Source: Sulfurimicrobium sp.
GTDB taxonomy: Bacteria > Pseudomonadota > Gammaproteobacteria > Burkholderiales > Sulfuricellaceae
Reading direction: 5' to 3'
NCBI GenBank assembly: GCA_030652035.1
Contig: JAUSBJ010000009.1
Coordinates: 62,001 to 126,000 of the forward strand
Length of the DNA stretch: 64,000 nt
Below, in pieces: positions 51,890 through 62,055 of this stretch. The stretch's first letter is position 1, and each line of letters starts with the position of its first letter. A program made the translations under genes and the position numbers. The notes below the pieces were generated by a model. The model saw nothing but the letters and a program-made list of their open reading frames with translations, ran no database searches and was not told the origin of the DNA.

Positions 51890-53244
51890 AAGGTTTTAAC
51901 AAAAACCTTGGAGCGCCGTTGATAGTTATAGAGGCCCTGCTTCGCCTTGGGCAGGGTTTCCACGCCCGCTTCGGTGAAGCCGCGTTCGACGAACCAGTGG
52001 GCGGTGCGCGTGGTGAGCACGAAGAGTTTTCCGAAACCCTTGCGCAGCGCCTCGATCTGCATGTACTCGAGCAGGGCCTCGCCCCGTCCAGCCCCGCGGT
52101 AATCCTTGTTCACGGCCATGCAGGCAAGCTCTGCCGCCTGCTCTTCCGGGAAGGGGTAGAGCGCGGCGCAACCGATGATCAGGCCATCGTATTCCAGCAC
52201 CGTGAAGCGGTCGATCTCCATTTCCAGGCGTTCGCGCGAGCGCCTGACCAGCGTGCCTTCGGTTTCCAGCGGCTCGATCAGCGCCAAGAGGCCGCCCACG
52301 TCATCGATGGTGGCGGGGCGCAGCGTTTCCAGCATGTCCTCGGCCACCATGGTGCCGATGCCCTCATGGGTGAACAATTCCTGCAGCAGGGCGCCGTCCA
52401 CGTGGCGGCTGATCAGATGCACCCTGGCTACGCCATGGCGGCAGGCCCGAATGGCGCAGGGGAGGTAGAAGTCGGCATCCTCCATCAGCGCCTTGGGCCG
52501 CGCCAGGGCGGTCTCCGCTTCCTGGGTGGTCAGGCTGCGCAGCAGGTCGCCGCTGTCGTCGACGAGCCCGCTGGTGTTCATGAGGAAGATGAGCTTGTCG
52601 GCATCCAGCGCGATGGCGGTGGCGGTGGCGACATCTTCCAGCGAAAGGTTGAAGACTTCGCCGGTGGGGGAATATCCAAGGGGCGACAGCAACACCATGT
52701 CATTCTGGTCGAGGCGGCGGCGGATGCCGATGGCGTCGATTTTGCGTACTTCACCCGTGTGCATCAGGTCAATGCCATTGCGCACCCCCATCGGCTTGGC
52801 GGTGACGAAGTTGCCGCTGCCGACACGGATGTCGGCGCCGGCCATGGGGGAGTTCGCCAGACCCATGGATAGCAGCGCCTCGATATCGACCCGCACCGTA
52901 CCGGCGGCTTCCTTGACGCACTTCAGCGCGGCCTCGTCGGTGACGCGCAGGCCGTTGACGTAACGGATTTCGGCGCCGCGCTCGGTCAGTTCCTCCTCGA
53001 TCTGCGGCCGCGCACCGTGCACCAGCACCAGCCGCACGCCGAGACTATTGAGCAGATTGAGATCGTGCGCCAGGGCGACGAACTGGCCCTCGCTCACGAC
53101 TTCACCGCCAAAAGCGATGACGAAGGTCTTGCCGCGAAATTTGTGGATATAAGGCGTGGCAGTGCGGAACCACTGTACGAACACGTCCACAAAAATTTCA
53201 GGCTTGACGAAACCTTCCTTGAGTTTGCTGTTTTTCGAGGGCAT
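51886..53244 (-). CDS. argA: N-acetylglutamate synthase
   Basis: A protein of 452 aa catalysing the first step of arginine synthesis (acetyl-CoA + glutamate). The N-terminal amino-acid-kinase-like domain (about 20-290) has FRGKTFVIAFGGEVV, LVLVHGARPQIEEEL and SPLGYSPTGEVFNL; the C-terminal GNAT domain (about 300-450) has LACMAVNKDYRGAGRGEALL, the acetyl-CoA loop. Length matches classical ArgA. The first domain in this family binds arginine for feedback inhibition. Unusually it heads an operon with a PhnD-like protein and a cyclic di-GMP enzyme. Confidence 0.96.
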   Translation of the reverse strand: MPSKNSKLKEGFVKPEIFVDVFVQWFRTATPYIHKFRGKTFVIAFGGEVVSEGQFVALAHDLNLLNSLGVRLVLVHGARPQIEEELTERGAEIRYVNGLRVTDEAALKCVKEAAGTVRVDIEALLSMGLANSPMAGADIRVGSGNFVTAKPMGVRNGIDLMHTGEVRKIDAIGIRRRLDQNDMVLLSPLGYSPTGEVFNLSLEDVATATAIALDADKLIFLMNTSGLVDDSGDLLRSLTTQEAETALARPKALMEDADFYLPCAIRACRHGVARVHLISRHVDGALLQELFTHEGIGTMVAEDMLETLRPATIDDVGGLLALIEPLETEGTLVRRSRERLEMEIDRFTVLEYDGLIIGCAALYPFPEEQAAELACMAVNKDYRGAGRGEALLEYMQIEALRKGFGKLFVLTTRTAHWFVERGFTEAGVETLPKAKQGLYNYQRRSKVFVKTL

Positions 53245-53356
53245 TTGTGTACGTCATGAAAGTGGCTGATACGGCGATTTTAAGCACTTTGCCTGCCGGC
53301 GCAAGCACAACCTTCAGGGTGGGCACGGCAAAGGCCGATCCATGGCGGGGGTTTGG

Positions 53357-54088
53357 TCAGAAATCACCCCACAAGGTTTGCATTGCGGCCAGTGCCGCGA
53401 GGGCTGCGGTTTCAGTGCGCAGCACCCGTGGGCCAAGACGGACTGGCGTAAAGCCGCAGCTTTCCGCGGCACGGATTTCGCTCGGGGAGAGGCCACCCTC
53501 AGGCCCGATCAGGAGGGTGACGGGGGTGGCCGGTGCAGGCAATTCGCCGAGGCTGTGTTGGGCGCCGGGCGCCAGCATCAAGTGCTGCGTCTCGGGTGGC
53601 AAGCCGCCCAGCCAGTGGATCAGAGGTTGAATGGGGGCGACCAGGGGCACGCGGTTGCGACCGCATTGTTCGCAAGCTGAAATCACCACCTGCTGCCAGT
53701 GCCGCACCCGCTTCTCGGCGCGCTCCCCAGTCAGTTTGACCACGCAGCGCTCGCTGGCCAGCGGCTGGATATGGTTGATGCCCAGCTCTACCGCTTTTTG
53801 CAGGGTGTAGTCCATTTTATCGCCGCTGGAAATGGCCTGGGCCAGGGTGACGGCCAGGGGGGACTCGGCTTCGCGTTCGTGAAACGCCGTGGTTTTGACT
53901 GTGACGCCATTTTTGCTGATATGCATGATGGTTGCTGCATATTCGCCACCTTCACTATTGAACAGCGTGATTTCGTGGCCGGCCTCCAGGCGCAGTACCT
54001 TTGCAGCGTGATGCGCTGCTTCAGGGGGCAGTTCGAGCATCTGGCCCGGGCCGAGGCGATGCGGGCAATAAAAGCGGGAGATGGACAT
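53357..54088 (-). CDS. rsmE: 16S rRNA m3U1498 methyltransferase
   Basis: A protein of 243 aa. RsmE features: N-terminal PUA-like domain (RFYCPHRL, HHAAKVLRLEAGHEITLFN) and a C-terminal SPOUT knot with LIGPEGGLSPSEI, LGPRVLRTETA and the preceding QCGRNRVP. It methylates U1498 of 16S rRNA. Probably transcribed with argA, 112 nt downstream; divergent from the redoxin gene. Confidence 0.96.
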   Translation of the reverse strand: MSISRFYCPHRLGPGQMLELPPEAAHHAAKVLRLEAGHEITLFNSEGGEYAATIMHISKNGVTVKTTAFHEREAESPLAVTLAQAISSGDKMDYTLQKAVELGINHIQPLASERCVVKLTGERAEKRVRHWQQVVISACEQCGRNRVPLVAPIQPLIHWLGGLPPETQHLMLAPGAQHSLGELPAPATPVTLLIGPEGGLSPSEIRAAESCGFTPVRLGPRVLRTETAALAALAAMQTLWGDF

Positions 54089-54202
54089 GGCGTTTCTCGC
54101 TGGATAAGGCGTGATATATTAGCTAAAAATCAGGCGCGATTAACAGGGTGATCTGTTTCTATCCTGAAATCCCGTCCCAAAACGTTCAGGAGTATGAGTT
54201 GC

Positions 54203-54760
54203 ATGGTCAGTCTGCAAACCCCGGTGTGTGATTTTAACTGGAAGGCCCCGGATTTTGATCTGCCGGGTGTCGATGGCAGGCGCTACGACCTGTCTAGCCT
54301 GCGCGGCCCCAATGGCTTGCTGGTAATGTTCATCTGCAATCATTGCCCCTACGTCAAGGCGATTCGCGATCGCCTGGTACGCGATTGTGCAGGGTTGAAG
54401 CTGCTCGGCATCAACAGCGTTGCGATCATGTCCAATGATCAGGCTGAATACGCGGAGGATTCCTTCGAAAACATGAAAAAAGCGGCTGCCGAATTTGCAT
54501 ATCCTTTCCCCTACCTTCTGGACGAAACCCAGCAAGTGGCCAAGGCCTATGGTGCGGTGTGTACCCCGGATTTTTTCGGATTCAATGCAAAATTGGAACT
54601 GCAATATCGTGGCCGGCTCGATGCCTCTCGCAAGGAAGCAGCGCCTCTTGACGCCCGGCGCGACCTGTTCGAGGCCATGCTCCAGGTGGCCAAAACAGGC
54701 CAGGGGCCGATGGAGCAGATTCCGAGCATGGGGTGTTCGATCAAATGGAAAGGGGAGTAG
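54203..54760 (+). CDS. thioredoxin-family redoxin (AhpC/TSA-like)
   Basis: A protein of 185 aa. The redoxin fold carries APDFDLPGVDGRRYDLSSL and the active-site region MFICNHCPYVKAIRD, a CxxC typical of a thioredoxin-family subgroup often annotated as thioredoxin family protein; GAVCTPDFFGFN (cis-Pro region) and RYRGR-like YRGRLD follow. I choose the ATG at 54203, 10 nt after AGGAG; the ATG at 54194 would be only 1 nt from that site. The reducing partner is unknown. Confidence 0.9.
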   Translation: MVSLQTPVCDFNWKAPDFDLPGVDGRRYDLSSLRGPNGLLVMFICNHCPYVKAIRDRLVRDCAGLKLLGINSVAIMSNDQAEYAEDSFENMKKAAAEFAYPFPYLLDETQQVAKAYGAVCTPDFFGFNAKLELQYRGRLDASRKEAAPLDARRDLFEAMLQVAKTGQGPMEQIPSMGCSIKWKGE

Positions 54761-54761
54761 C

Positions 54762-54846
54762 CAGCAGCCGTCAGCTTTCAGCCATCAGCAAAACCGCGCG
54801 GCATCGCCGCGCACAATAGCTGACTGCTGACCGCTGATGACTGACC
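54762..54846. repeat. opposed heptamer arrays around a GC hairpin
   Basis: Four units ending in TCAGC or CAGC (54762-54789), a central 7-bp hairpin GCGCGGC-ATC-GCCGCGC (54796-54812), then four units of GCTGA or CTGA type (54819-54846). The arms are complementary over TCAGC/GCTGA. It sits 2 nt after the redoxin stop and runs to 12 nt before the likely start of the next gene. An in-frame ATG inside the array (54837) is a possible false start. Confidence 0.85.
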
Positions 54847-54857
54847 GCTCAAAACAT

Positions 54858-55640
54858 ATGCTCAACCAAGTCATCGAAGCTGTAAAAATCGTTGCCCAGG
54901 ATGAAATCATGCCGCGCTACCTCAAGGTTGCGCGCCAGCGCAAGAGCGATGGCAGCATGTTTACAGAAGCGGATATTGCCTCGCAGAACGCATTGACTGC
55001 CGCTCTGGTAAAAATCGCCGACCATCCGGTGCTGGGCGAGGAAATGCCGTTCGAACTGCAAAAAGAATTGTGGCAGGCGGGAGATGGGGGCCTGTGGTGC
55101 ATCGACCCTATCGATGGCACTTCCAACTTCGTCAATGGCCTGCCCTATTTTGCCGTGTCCGTGGCGCTGATGCGGCAGGGGCGGAGTGTGCTGGGCGTGG
55201 TGTACGACCCGGTGGCGGACGAGATCTTTTATGCCGAGGCGGGGAAGGGGGCTTTCCTCAACGGCATACAATTGCCGATCAAGGAATATATTCCCGACAT
55301 GTGCCACTGCATGGCCGGCGTCGATTTCAAGCGTATCTCCGCAAAGCTGGCACAACAGCTTGCCAGTGCTCCACCCTACAGTTCACAACGGAATTTTGGC
55401 GCCAGTACGCTGGATTGGTGCTATACCGCTGCAGGCCGCTTCGATGTCTATCTGCATGGAGGGCAGAAATTGTGGGACTACGCTGCAGGTTCGCTTATTC
55501 TGGAAGAATCGGGGGGTGTCGTCAGTACGCTCAATCAGGCTGATTTCTGGACGGATGATGTGTGGCAGCGTTCAGTAGTGGCGGCGCGCAATATGGATTT
55601 GTTCCAGGCTTGGCATGCCTGGATAGAGGCTGCGAAATAA
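54858..55640 (+). CDS. inositol monophosphatase family phosphatase
   Basis: About 260 aa. Conserved motifs: SDGSMFTEADIASQ with metal ligands, LGEEMP, the core IDPIDGTSNFVNGLPYFAVSVAL, and the C-terminal LWDYAAGSLILEESGG. Relatives dephosphorylate inositol-1-phosphate, histidinol phosphate, or pAp/fructose-1,6-bisphosphate; the exact substrate is open, but the next genes are Calvin-cycle/glycolytic, so a sugar-phosphatase role is possible. I start at 54858; an ATG 7 codons upstream lies in the repeat. Confidence 0.9.
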   Translation: MLNQVIEAVKIVAQDEIMPRYLKVARQRKSDGSMFTEADIASQNALTAALVKIADHPVLGEEMPFELQKELWQAGDGGLWCIDPIDGTSNFVNGLPYFAVSVALMRQGRSVLGVVYDPVADEIFYAEAGKGAFLNGIQLPIKEYIPDMCHCMAGVDFKRISAKLAQQLASAPPYSSQRNFGASTLDWCYTAAGRFDVYLHGGQKLWDYAAGSLILEESGGVVSTLNQADFWTDDVWQRSVVAARNMDLFQAWHAWIEAAK

Positions 55641-55943
55641 GCATTTGTTTGTCTTGCATAAAATAATTTTAATTACTCTTTTGGGGTAATCCCCCGTTGC
55701 CAATAATGTTAAAATGGAGCGAAAGCTCCTGATTTCTGTGTCGTTTCTGTTCTGGATGGTGGATGAAGCGGTGATTTTGGGCAGTTCTGGGCATACTTGC
55801 CCAAAAATTGCACGTGAGTAATAATCGAGACCTTTCACCAAGTTTTTTCGCAATAAATCCATTGCGCGCGATGGTTTTGTGCTTCGAGCTTGTTAAAGCC
55901 CGGTAAAACAATAAAGAATTTAAACTCTTGAAGGATCAAACAA
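55641..55943 (+). promoter_or_regulatory. tkt upstream region with hairpins and an inverted repeat
   Basis: Contains GGGG-TAAT-CCCC (55684-55695), GGAGC-GAAA-GCTCC (55716-55729) and a 9-bp perfect inverted repeat TTTTGGGCA (55775-55783) with TGCCCAAAA (55798-55806) separated by 14 nt, an operator-like spacing. An AT-rich stretch TAATTTTAATTA near 55666-55677 could be a CbbR-type site, but this is guesswork. GAAGGA stands before the ATG at 55944. No gene is evident. Confidence 0.5.
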
Positions 55944-57929
55944 ATGGCAACTCGTAAAGAACTCGCCAACGCAATCCGCGTTCTCTCCATGGATGCTGTG
56001 CAGGCGGCCAACTCCGGCCACCCGGGCGCGCCGATGGGCATGGCGGAAATCGCGGAAGTGGTGTGGAATCATCACCTGCGTCACAACCCTGTTAATCCCA
56101 AGTGGTTCGACCGCGATCGTTTCGTGCTCTCCAACGGCCACGGCTCGATGCTGATCTACTCCTTGCTGCACCTGACCGGCTATGACCTGCCGATCGATGA
56201 GATCAAGAAATTCCGCAAGATGCATTCCAAGACCCCGGGGCACCCCGAATATGGCTATACCCCCGGCGTGGAAACCACCACCGGCCCGCTCGGCCAGGGC
56301 ATCACCAACGCTGTCGGCATGGCGATGGCGGAAAAACTGCTGGCTGCCGAATTCAACAAGCCCGGCCATGAAATCGTCAACCACAACACCTATGTGTTCC
56401 TTGGAGACGGCTGCATGATGGAAGGTATTTCCCACGAGGCCTGCGCGCTGGCCGGCACCTGGGGCCTGGGCAAGCTGACCGCCTTCTGGGACGACAACGG
56501 CATCTCCATCGATGGCCACATCGAGGGCTGGTATACCGACGACACCGCAAAGCGCTTTGAAGCTTACGGCTGGCACGTGGTTTCGGGCGTGGACGGTCAC
56601 GACCCGGCTGCCATCGATGCCGCCGTGCAGGAAGCCAAGAAGGTGACCGACAAGCCTTCCCTGATCTGCTGCAAGACCGTGATTGGCAAGGGTTCCCCCA
56701 ACAAGGAAGGCACCCACGACGTGCACGGCGCAGCGCTGGGCGATGCAGAAATTGCCGCTACACGCGCCAACCTGGGCTGGACTCATGGTCCTTTCGAGAT
56801 TCCCAAGGATGTGTACGAAGGCTGGGATTGCCGTACCAAGGGCGCCGGCCTGGAAGCGCTGTGGAACAACAAGTTCGCCGAATACGCTGCCGCCTTCCCC
56901 AAGGAAGCCGCAGAATTCAAGCGCCGCATGGCAGGCGACCTGTCCGCCGAGTGGAAAAAGCACGCTGCCGACTTCATCAAGGCCACAAACGAAAAAGCTG
57001 AAACCATTGCCACCCGCAAGGCTTCGCAGAACTGCATCAACGGCCTGGTGCCGGCGCTGCCGGAATTTGTCGGCGGTTCCGCCGATCTGACCGGCTCCAA
57101 TCTGACGAACTGGACGGGTGCTCATCATGTGCACGGCAAGAAGCCCGGCAACTACATCAGCTACGGCGTGCGCGAATTCGGCATGTCGCACATCATGAAC
57201 GGCATGGCCCTGCACGGCGGCATCCTGCCGTTCGGCGGCACCTTCCTGATGTTCTCGGAATATGCCCGCAACGCTCTGCGCATGTCTGCCCTGATGAAAC
57301 AGCGCGTGATCTATGTATTCACCCACGACTCCATCGGTCTGGGCGAAGACGGCCCTACCCACCAGCCGGTGGAGCAGATCGCGACTTTGCGAATGATCCC
57401 CAACATGGACGTGTGGCGTCCCTGCGATACGGTGGAGTCCGCCGTGTCCTGGGTGTCAGCCGTGGAGAAGATGACCGGTCCGAGTTCGCTGATTTTCAGT
57501 CGCCAGAACCTCAATTTCCAGAAGCGCGACGATGCCACCATCGCCAACATCGCCAAGGGCGGCTACGTGCTGGCCGATGCGGCAAATCCGAAAGTGGTGC
57601 TGATCGCCACCGGCTCCGAAGTGGCATTGGCGATGGATGCCAAGAAGGTGCTGGACGAGCAGGGTGTGGCGACGCGCGTGGTTTCCATGCCGTCCACTAA
57701 CGTGTTCGATCGCCAGGACCAGGCGTACAAAGACAGCGTGCTGCTGCCTACCGTTCACAAAGTTGCCATCGAAGCTGGCGTGACCGATGGCTGGTACAAG
57801 TATGTTGGTTTGCGCGGCGCTGTAGTAGGCATGCACAGCTTCGGCGAATCCGCTCCTGCTCCGGAATTGTTCAAGCACTTCGGCTTCACGGTCGAGAACG
57901 TGGTCAACACGGTCAAGGGTATTCTGTAA
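55944..57929 (+). CDS. tkt: transketolase
   Basis: A cytoplasmic thiamine-diphosphate enzyme of 661 aa of the Calvin and pentose phosphate cycles. N-terminal [20 protein letters not shown], the TPP motif [13 protein letters not shown]...DDNGIS, HDVHG, and [21 protein letters not shown] in the Pyr domain are all typical. First gene of a cluster tkt-gap-pgk-pyk-fba that resembles Calvin-cycle arrangements of autotrophic betaproteobacteria. Confidence 0.98.
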   Translation: MATRKELANAIRVLSMDAVQAANSGHPGAPMGMAEIAEVVWNHHLRHNPVNPKWFDRDRFVLSNGHGSMLIYSLLHLTGYDLPIDEIKKFRKMHSKTPGHPEYGYTPGVETTTGPLGQGITNAVGMAMAEKLLAAEFNKPGHEIVNHNTYVFLGDGCMMEGISHEACALAGTWGLGKLTAFWDDNGISIDGHIEGWYTDDTAKRFEAYGWHVVSGVDGHDPAAIDAAVQEAKKVTDKPSLICCKTVIGKGSPNKEGTHDVHGAALGDAEIAATRANLGWTHGPFEIPKDVYEGWDCRTKGAGLEALWNNKFAEYAAAFPKEAAEFKRRMAGDLSAEWKKHAADFIKATNEKAETIATRKASQNCINGLVPALPEFVGGSADLTGSNLTNWTGAHHVHGKKPGNYISYGVREFGMSHIMNGMALHGGILPFGGTFLMFSEYARNALRMSALMKQRVIYVFTHDSIGLGEDGPTHQPVEQIATLRMIPNMDVWRPCDTVESAVSWVSAVEKMTGPSSLIFSRQNLNFQKRDDATIANIAKGGYVLADAANPKVVLIATGSEVALAMDAKKVLDEQGVATRVVSMPSTNVFDRQDQAYKDSVLLPTVHKVAIEAGVTDGWYKYVGLRGAVVGMHSFGESAPAPELFKHFGFTVENVVNTVKGIL

Positions 57930-57940
57930 AAAAACTTGAT

Positions 57941-58010
57941 CCGCAAAGGACGCGAAGGATCGCAAAGGAAAGCCTGTTCTTACCTTGCGGACCTTGGCGC
58001 CCTTCGCGGT
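57941..58010. repeat. opposed decamer arrays between tkt and gap
   Basis: Three units of the CCGCAAAGGA/CGCGAAGGAT/CGCAAAGGAA type (57941-57970), a short loop, then three opposed units ACCTTGCGG/ACCTTGGCGC/CCTTCGCGGT (57982-58010). Forms an imperfect hairpin right after the tkt stop. Same design as the heptamer hairpins but with a longer unit. Confidence 0.8.
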
Positions 58011-58012
58011 AA

Positions 58013-59047
<1,035 letters not shown>

Positions 59048-59054
59048 GTAAAAT

Positions 59055-59117
59055 GTGAAGGGTGAAACGTGAAAGGAGGGGGAGGCCCACTTTTCCGTTT
59101 CACTTTTCACGCTTCAC
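59055..59117. repeat. opposed GTGAAnn heptamers between gap and pgk
   Basis: Three units GTGAAGG, GTGAAAC, GTGAAAG (59055-59075), a G-rich loop, then GTTTCAC, TTTTCAC, GCTTCAC (59097-59117). The arms are complementary and could form a 21-bp imperfect stem. A second weaker inverted pair (GTAAGG with CCTTAC) follows at about 59130-59157. Confidence 0.88.
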
Positions 59118-59182
59118 ACTCCGTGAGGCGTAAGGCATGGGCCCGCCTATCCCTTACACCTTATTTCTACAGGAGCTAAACC

Positions 59183-60367
59183 ATGTCTGTAATCCGAATG
59201 ACCGATCTGGATCTCAAGGGCAAGCGCGTCTTTATCCGTGCCGACCTCAACGTGCCCGTCAAGGAAGGCAAAGTGACTTCCGACGCGCGCATCACGGCTT
59301 CCATGCCGACCATCGAGCATGCCATGAAGGCCGGCGCCAAGGTGATGGTCACTTCCCACCTGGGTCGCCCGACTGAAGGCGAGTGGAGCGAAGAGAATTC
59401 ACTCAAACCCGTGGCCGACGTGATGTCTGCCAAGCTGGGCAAGCCGGTGCGCGTGATTCGTGACTGGGTGGATGGTGGCTTCGACGTGGCCGAAGGCGAA
59501 GTCGTGCTGCTGGAAAACTGTCGCATCAACAAGGGCGAGAAGAAAAACGTTGAAGAGACGGCGAAGAAATATGCTGCCCTGTGTGACGTGTTCGTAATGG
59601 ACGCTTTTGGCACAGCCCACCGCGCAGAAGCTTCTACCTACGGCGTGGCACAGTTCGCCCCCGTAGCTTGCGCCGGCATGCTGTTGACCGAAGAGTTGGA
59701 AGCGCTGACCAAGGCGCTACTCAGCCCGGCCCGCCCAATGGTTGCCATCGTCGGCGGCTCCAAGGTTTCCACCAAGCTGACCGTGCTCGAATCCTTGTCA
59801 GAGAAAGTGGATCAGATGGTTGTAGGCGGCGGTATCGCCAATACTTTCCTGGCTGCCAGCGGCAAGAACGTGGGTAAATCGCTGTGCGAAATGGATTTGA
59901 TTCCTACCGCTCAGGCCCTGATGACAAAAATGACCGCCCGTGGCGCGACGATTCCAGTGGCTGTGGACGTGGTATGCGGCAAGCAGTTCGATGCCAATGA
60001 GCCTGCCGTCCTGAAAGATGCGGGCGCGGTGGCCGACGACGACATGATTTTTGACATTGGCCCGAAATCTGCACAGGAACTCGTGGATATCATCATGAAG
60101 GCGGGTACTGTGGTTTGGAACGGCCCGGTTGGAGTGTTCGAATTCGACCAGTTCGGTGCCGGCACCAAGGCCATTGCCATGGCGATTGCCAACACCAAGG
60201 CCTTTACCCTGGCCGGTGGTGGCGACACGATTGCCGCGATCCAGAAGTACGACATCTACGACAAAATTTCCTACATTTCAACCGCTGGCGGCGCCTTCCT
60301 CGAGTTTCTCGAGGGTAAGAAGCTGCCTGCTGTCGATATCCTCGAAAAACGCGCCCAAGCCAAGTGA
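59183..60367 (+). CDS. pgk: phosphoglycerate kinase
   Basis: A protein of 394 aa. [37 protein letters not shown], the [15 protein letters not shown] segment and [10 protein letters not shown] plus GGGDTIAAI near the C-terminus define the two-domain kinase. Catalyses 3-PGA + ATP to 1,3-BPG in carbon fixation. ACAGGAG precedes the ATG. Its stop codon lies inside the first heptamer of the following repeat. Confidence 0.98.
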   Translation: MSVIRMTDLDLKGKRVFIRADLNVPVKEGKVTSDARITASMPTIEHAMKAGAKVMVTSHLGRPTEGEWSEENSLKPVADVMSAKLGKPVRVIRDWVDGGFDVAEGEVVLLENCRINKGEKKNVEETAKKYAALCDVFVMDAFGTAHRAEASTYGVAQFAPVACAGMLLTEELEALTKALLSPARPMVAIVGGSKVSTKLTVLESLSEKVDQMVVGGGIANTFLAASGKNVGKSLCEMDLIPTAQALMTKMTARGATIPVAVDVVCGKQFDANEPAVLKDAGAVADDDMIFDIGPKSAQELVDIIMKAGTVVWNGPVGVFEFDQFGAGTKAIAMAIANTKAFTLAGGGDTIAAIQKYDIYDKISYISTAGGAFLEFLEGKKLPAVDILEKRAQAK

Positions 60368-60438
60368 GGAGATAGGAGTGAGGAGTGAGGAGCGTAGAGG
60401 GGTTTTTACCCCTCACCCCTCACCCCTCACTCCTCACC
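60364..60438. repeat. opposed GTGAGGA/CCTCACC heptamers between pgk and pyk
   Basis: Five 7-mers (60364-60398: GTGAGGA, GATAGGA, GTGAGGA, GTGAGGA, GCGTAGA), a GGGGTTTTTACC loop, then four 7-mers CCTCACC, CCTCACC, CCTCACT, CCTCACC (60411-60438). The pgk stop TGA (60365-60367) is within the first unit and the pyk ATG comes 4 nt after the last. The arms pair almost fully. Confidence 0.92.
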
Positions 60439-60442
60439 ATCA

Positions 60443-61879
60443 ATGATACGCAGAACAAAAATTGTAGCGACCCTCGGCCCATCGTCAAACGATCCCAAAG
60501 TGCTGGACCAGTTGATTGAGGCGGGTGTGGATGTCGTCAGGTTGAACTTTTCTCATGGTAAGCCGGAAGACCATATCGAACGTGCTGAAATGGTACGTTC
60601 ACTGGCCCGGGCACGCGGGCGTGCAATCGGCGTGCTAGTCGACTTGCAGGGACCGAAGATCCGTATCGGTAAATTTGAAAACAGCAAAATCACCCTCGCC
60701 AATGGCGATATTTTCATTCTCGATGCCGACTGCCTACTGGGTAATCAGGAGCGTGTTGGCCTGGATTACAAGGATCTGCCCAAGGATGTTTCGCGCGGCT
60801 CGGTCCTGCTTCTCGATGACGGTCGTATCGTGATGTGGGTGGAAGAAGTGCGCGGTAATGAAATCGTGTGCCAGGTGCGCCAGGGTGGCGTGCTTTCCAA
60901 CAACAAGGGTATTAACCGTCAGGGTGGCGGCCTTTCCGCGGCAGCACTGACCGAAAAAGACAAGGAAGACATCAAGACCGCGGCAGCGCTTAAAGCAGAT
61001 TATGTTGCGGTTTCGTTTCCCCGTAATGCGGCTGACATGATTCTGGCGCGCGAGTTATTGCATGCTGCTGGCGGAAATGCCCTGCTGGTGGCGAAAATTG
61101 AGCGTGCTGAAGCCATCCCTGCGCTGGAAGAGATTCTCGATGCCTCCGACGCCATCATGGTGGCGCGCGGTGATTTGGGCGTGGAAGTCGGCGATGCCGC
61201 CGTGCCTGCGCTGCAGAAGAAAATGATTCGCATGGCGCGAGAAAAGAACAAGCTGGCGATCACCGCTACGCAGATGATGGAATCCATGATCACCAGCCCG
61301 ATCCCGACGCGGGCTGAAGTTTCCGACGTTGCCAACGCGGTGATTGACGGTACGGATGCGGTCATGCTATCCGCCGAAACCGCTGCCGGACAGTACCCGG
61401 TTGAAGCGGTTCAGGCGATGGACCGTGTATGCGTGGAAGCGGAAAAGGAAATCGAGATCACGCCTGCAAACATGCGCTTGAACCGCAGCACAGTAGGGCA
61501 GATTGATGAATCCATCGCCATGGCGGCGATTTACACTGCGAATCAATTGCAGGTCAAGGCCATTGCGGCCCTGACGCAATCCGGCTCAACCACGCTGTGG
61601 ATGTCGCGCATAGCCACGGCCGTTCCGATCTACGCCTTGACACCGCAGGTAGAAACCCGTAGAAAAGTGACCTTGTTCCGCGGCGTCCACCCGATCAATT
61701 TCAAGATGTTCACGCACGATCCAGAACTGCTGCTACGCGAAGCGGAAGACGAACTGCGCCGTCGTGGCGCGGTGCGCGATGGCGACACGATTTTGCTGAC
61801 CATCGGTGAGCCAATCGGCAAAACCGGCGGCACCAATACCATGAAAATTGTTAAAGTGGGCGAACACAGAAAAGCTTGA
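60443..61879 (+). CDS. pyk: pyruvate kinase
   Basis: A protein of 478 aa. RTKIVATLGPSSNDP, VVRLNFSHG, LVDLQGPKIRIG, ARGDLGVEVGDAAVPALQKK (metal/substrate site) and TATQMMESM are typical type II pyruvate kinase features. Final step of glycolysis, PEP + ADP to pyruvate. No Shine-Dalgarno: the 30 nt before the ATG are the pyrimidine-rich CCTCACC arm, so translation may rely on readthrough from pgk or on hairpin opening. Confidence 0.97.
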   Translation: MIRRTKIVATLGPSSNDPKVLDQLIEAGVDVVRLNFSHGKPEDHIERAEMVRSLARARGRAIGVLVDLQGPKIRIGKFENSKITLANGDIFILDADCLLGNQERVGLDYKDLPKDVSRGSVLLLDDGRIVMWVEEVRGNEIVCQVRQGGVLSNNKGINRQGGGLSAAALTEKDKEDIKTAAALKADYVAVSFPRNAADMILARELLHAAGGNALLVAKIERAEAIPALEEILDASDAIMVARGDLGVEVGDAAVPALQKKMIRMAREKNKLAITATQMMESMITSPIPTRAEVSDVANAVIDGTDAVMLSAETAAGQYPVEAVQAMDRVCVEAEKEIEITPANMRLNRSTVGQIDESIAMAAIYTANQLQVKAIAALTQSGSTTLWMSRIATAVPIYALTPQVETRRKVTLFRGVHPINFKMFTHDPELLLREAEDELRRRGAVRDGDTILLTIGEPIGKTGGTNTMKIVKVGEHRKA

Positions 61880-61889
61880 GCTTTATAAC

Positions 61890-62012
61890 GTGAAAGGTGA
61901 AATCGCTCGGGTTATGCCCTTGCGTGTGAAGCGTGAAATGTAAAGGCAGGCTTAGTGGATTTTTACATTTCACCTTTCACCGCGAAGCGTAGCGAGAGGC
62001 TTCACGTTTCAC
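61890..62012. repeat. nested heptamer hairpin between pyk and fba
   Basis: Outer left pair GTGAAAG GTGAAAT (61890-61903), inner left GTGAAGC GTGAAAT GTAAAGG (61926-61946), inner right TTTACAT TTCACCT TTCACCG (61962-61982), outer right GCTTCAC GTTTCAC (61999-62012). Two nested stems result. Same GTGAA-type unit as between gap and pgk. Confidence 0.88.
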
Positions 62013-62055
62013 CCAAAAGATTCACGACTTACCAGTTAATTACAGGAGATAAAAC

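Noticed and set aside
55716-55729. GGAGC-GAAA-GCTCC as a terminator of the phosphatase gene
   Set aside because: The stem is only 5 bp and no T-run follows; kept only as a small hairpin in the tkt leader.
55920-57362. A 480-codon minus-strand open frame opposite tkt
   Set aside because: Pure shadow of transketolase; His/Val/Gln-rich with no family features.
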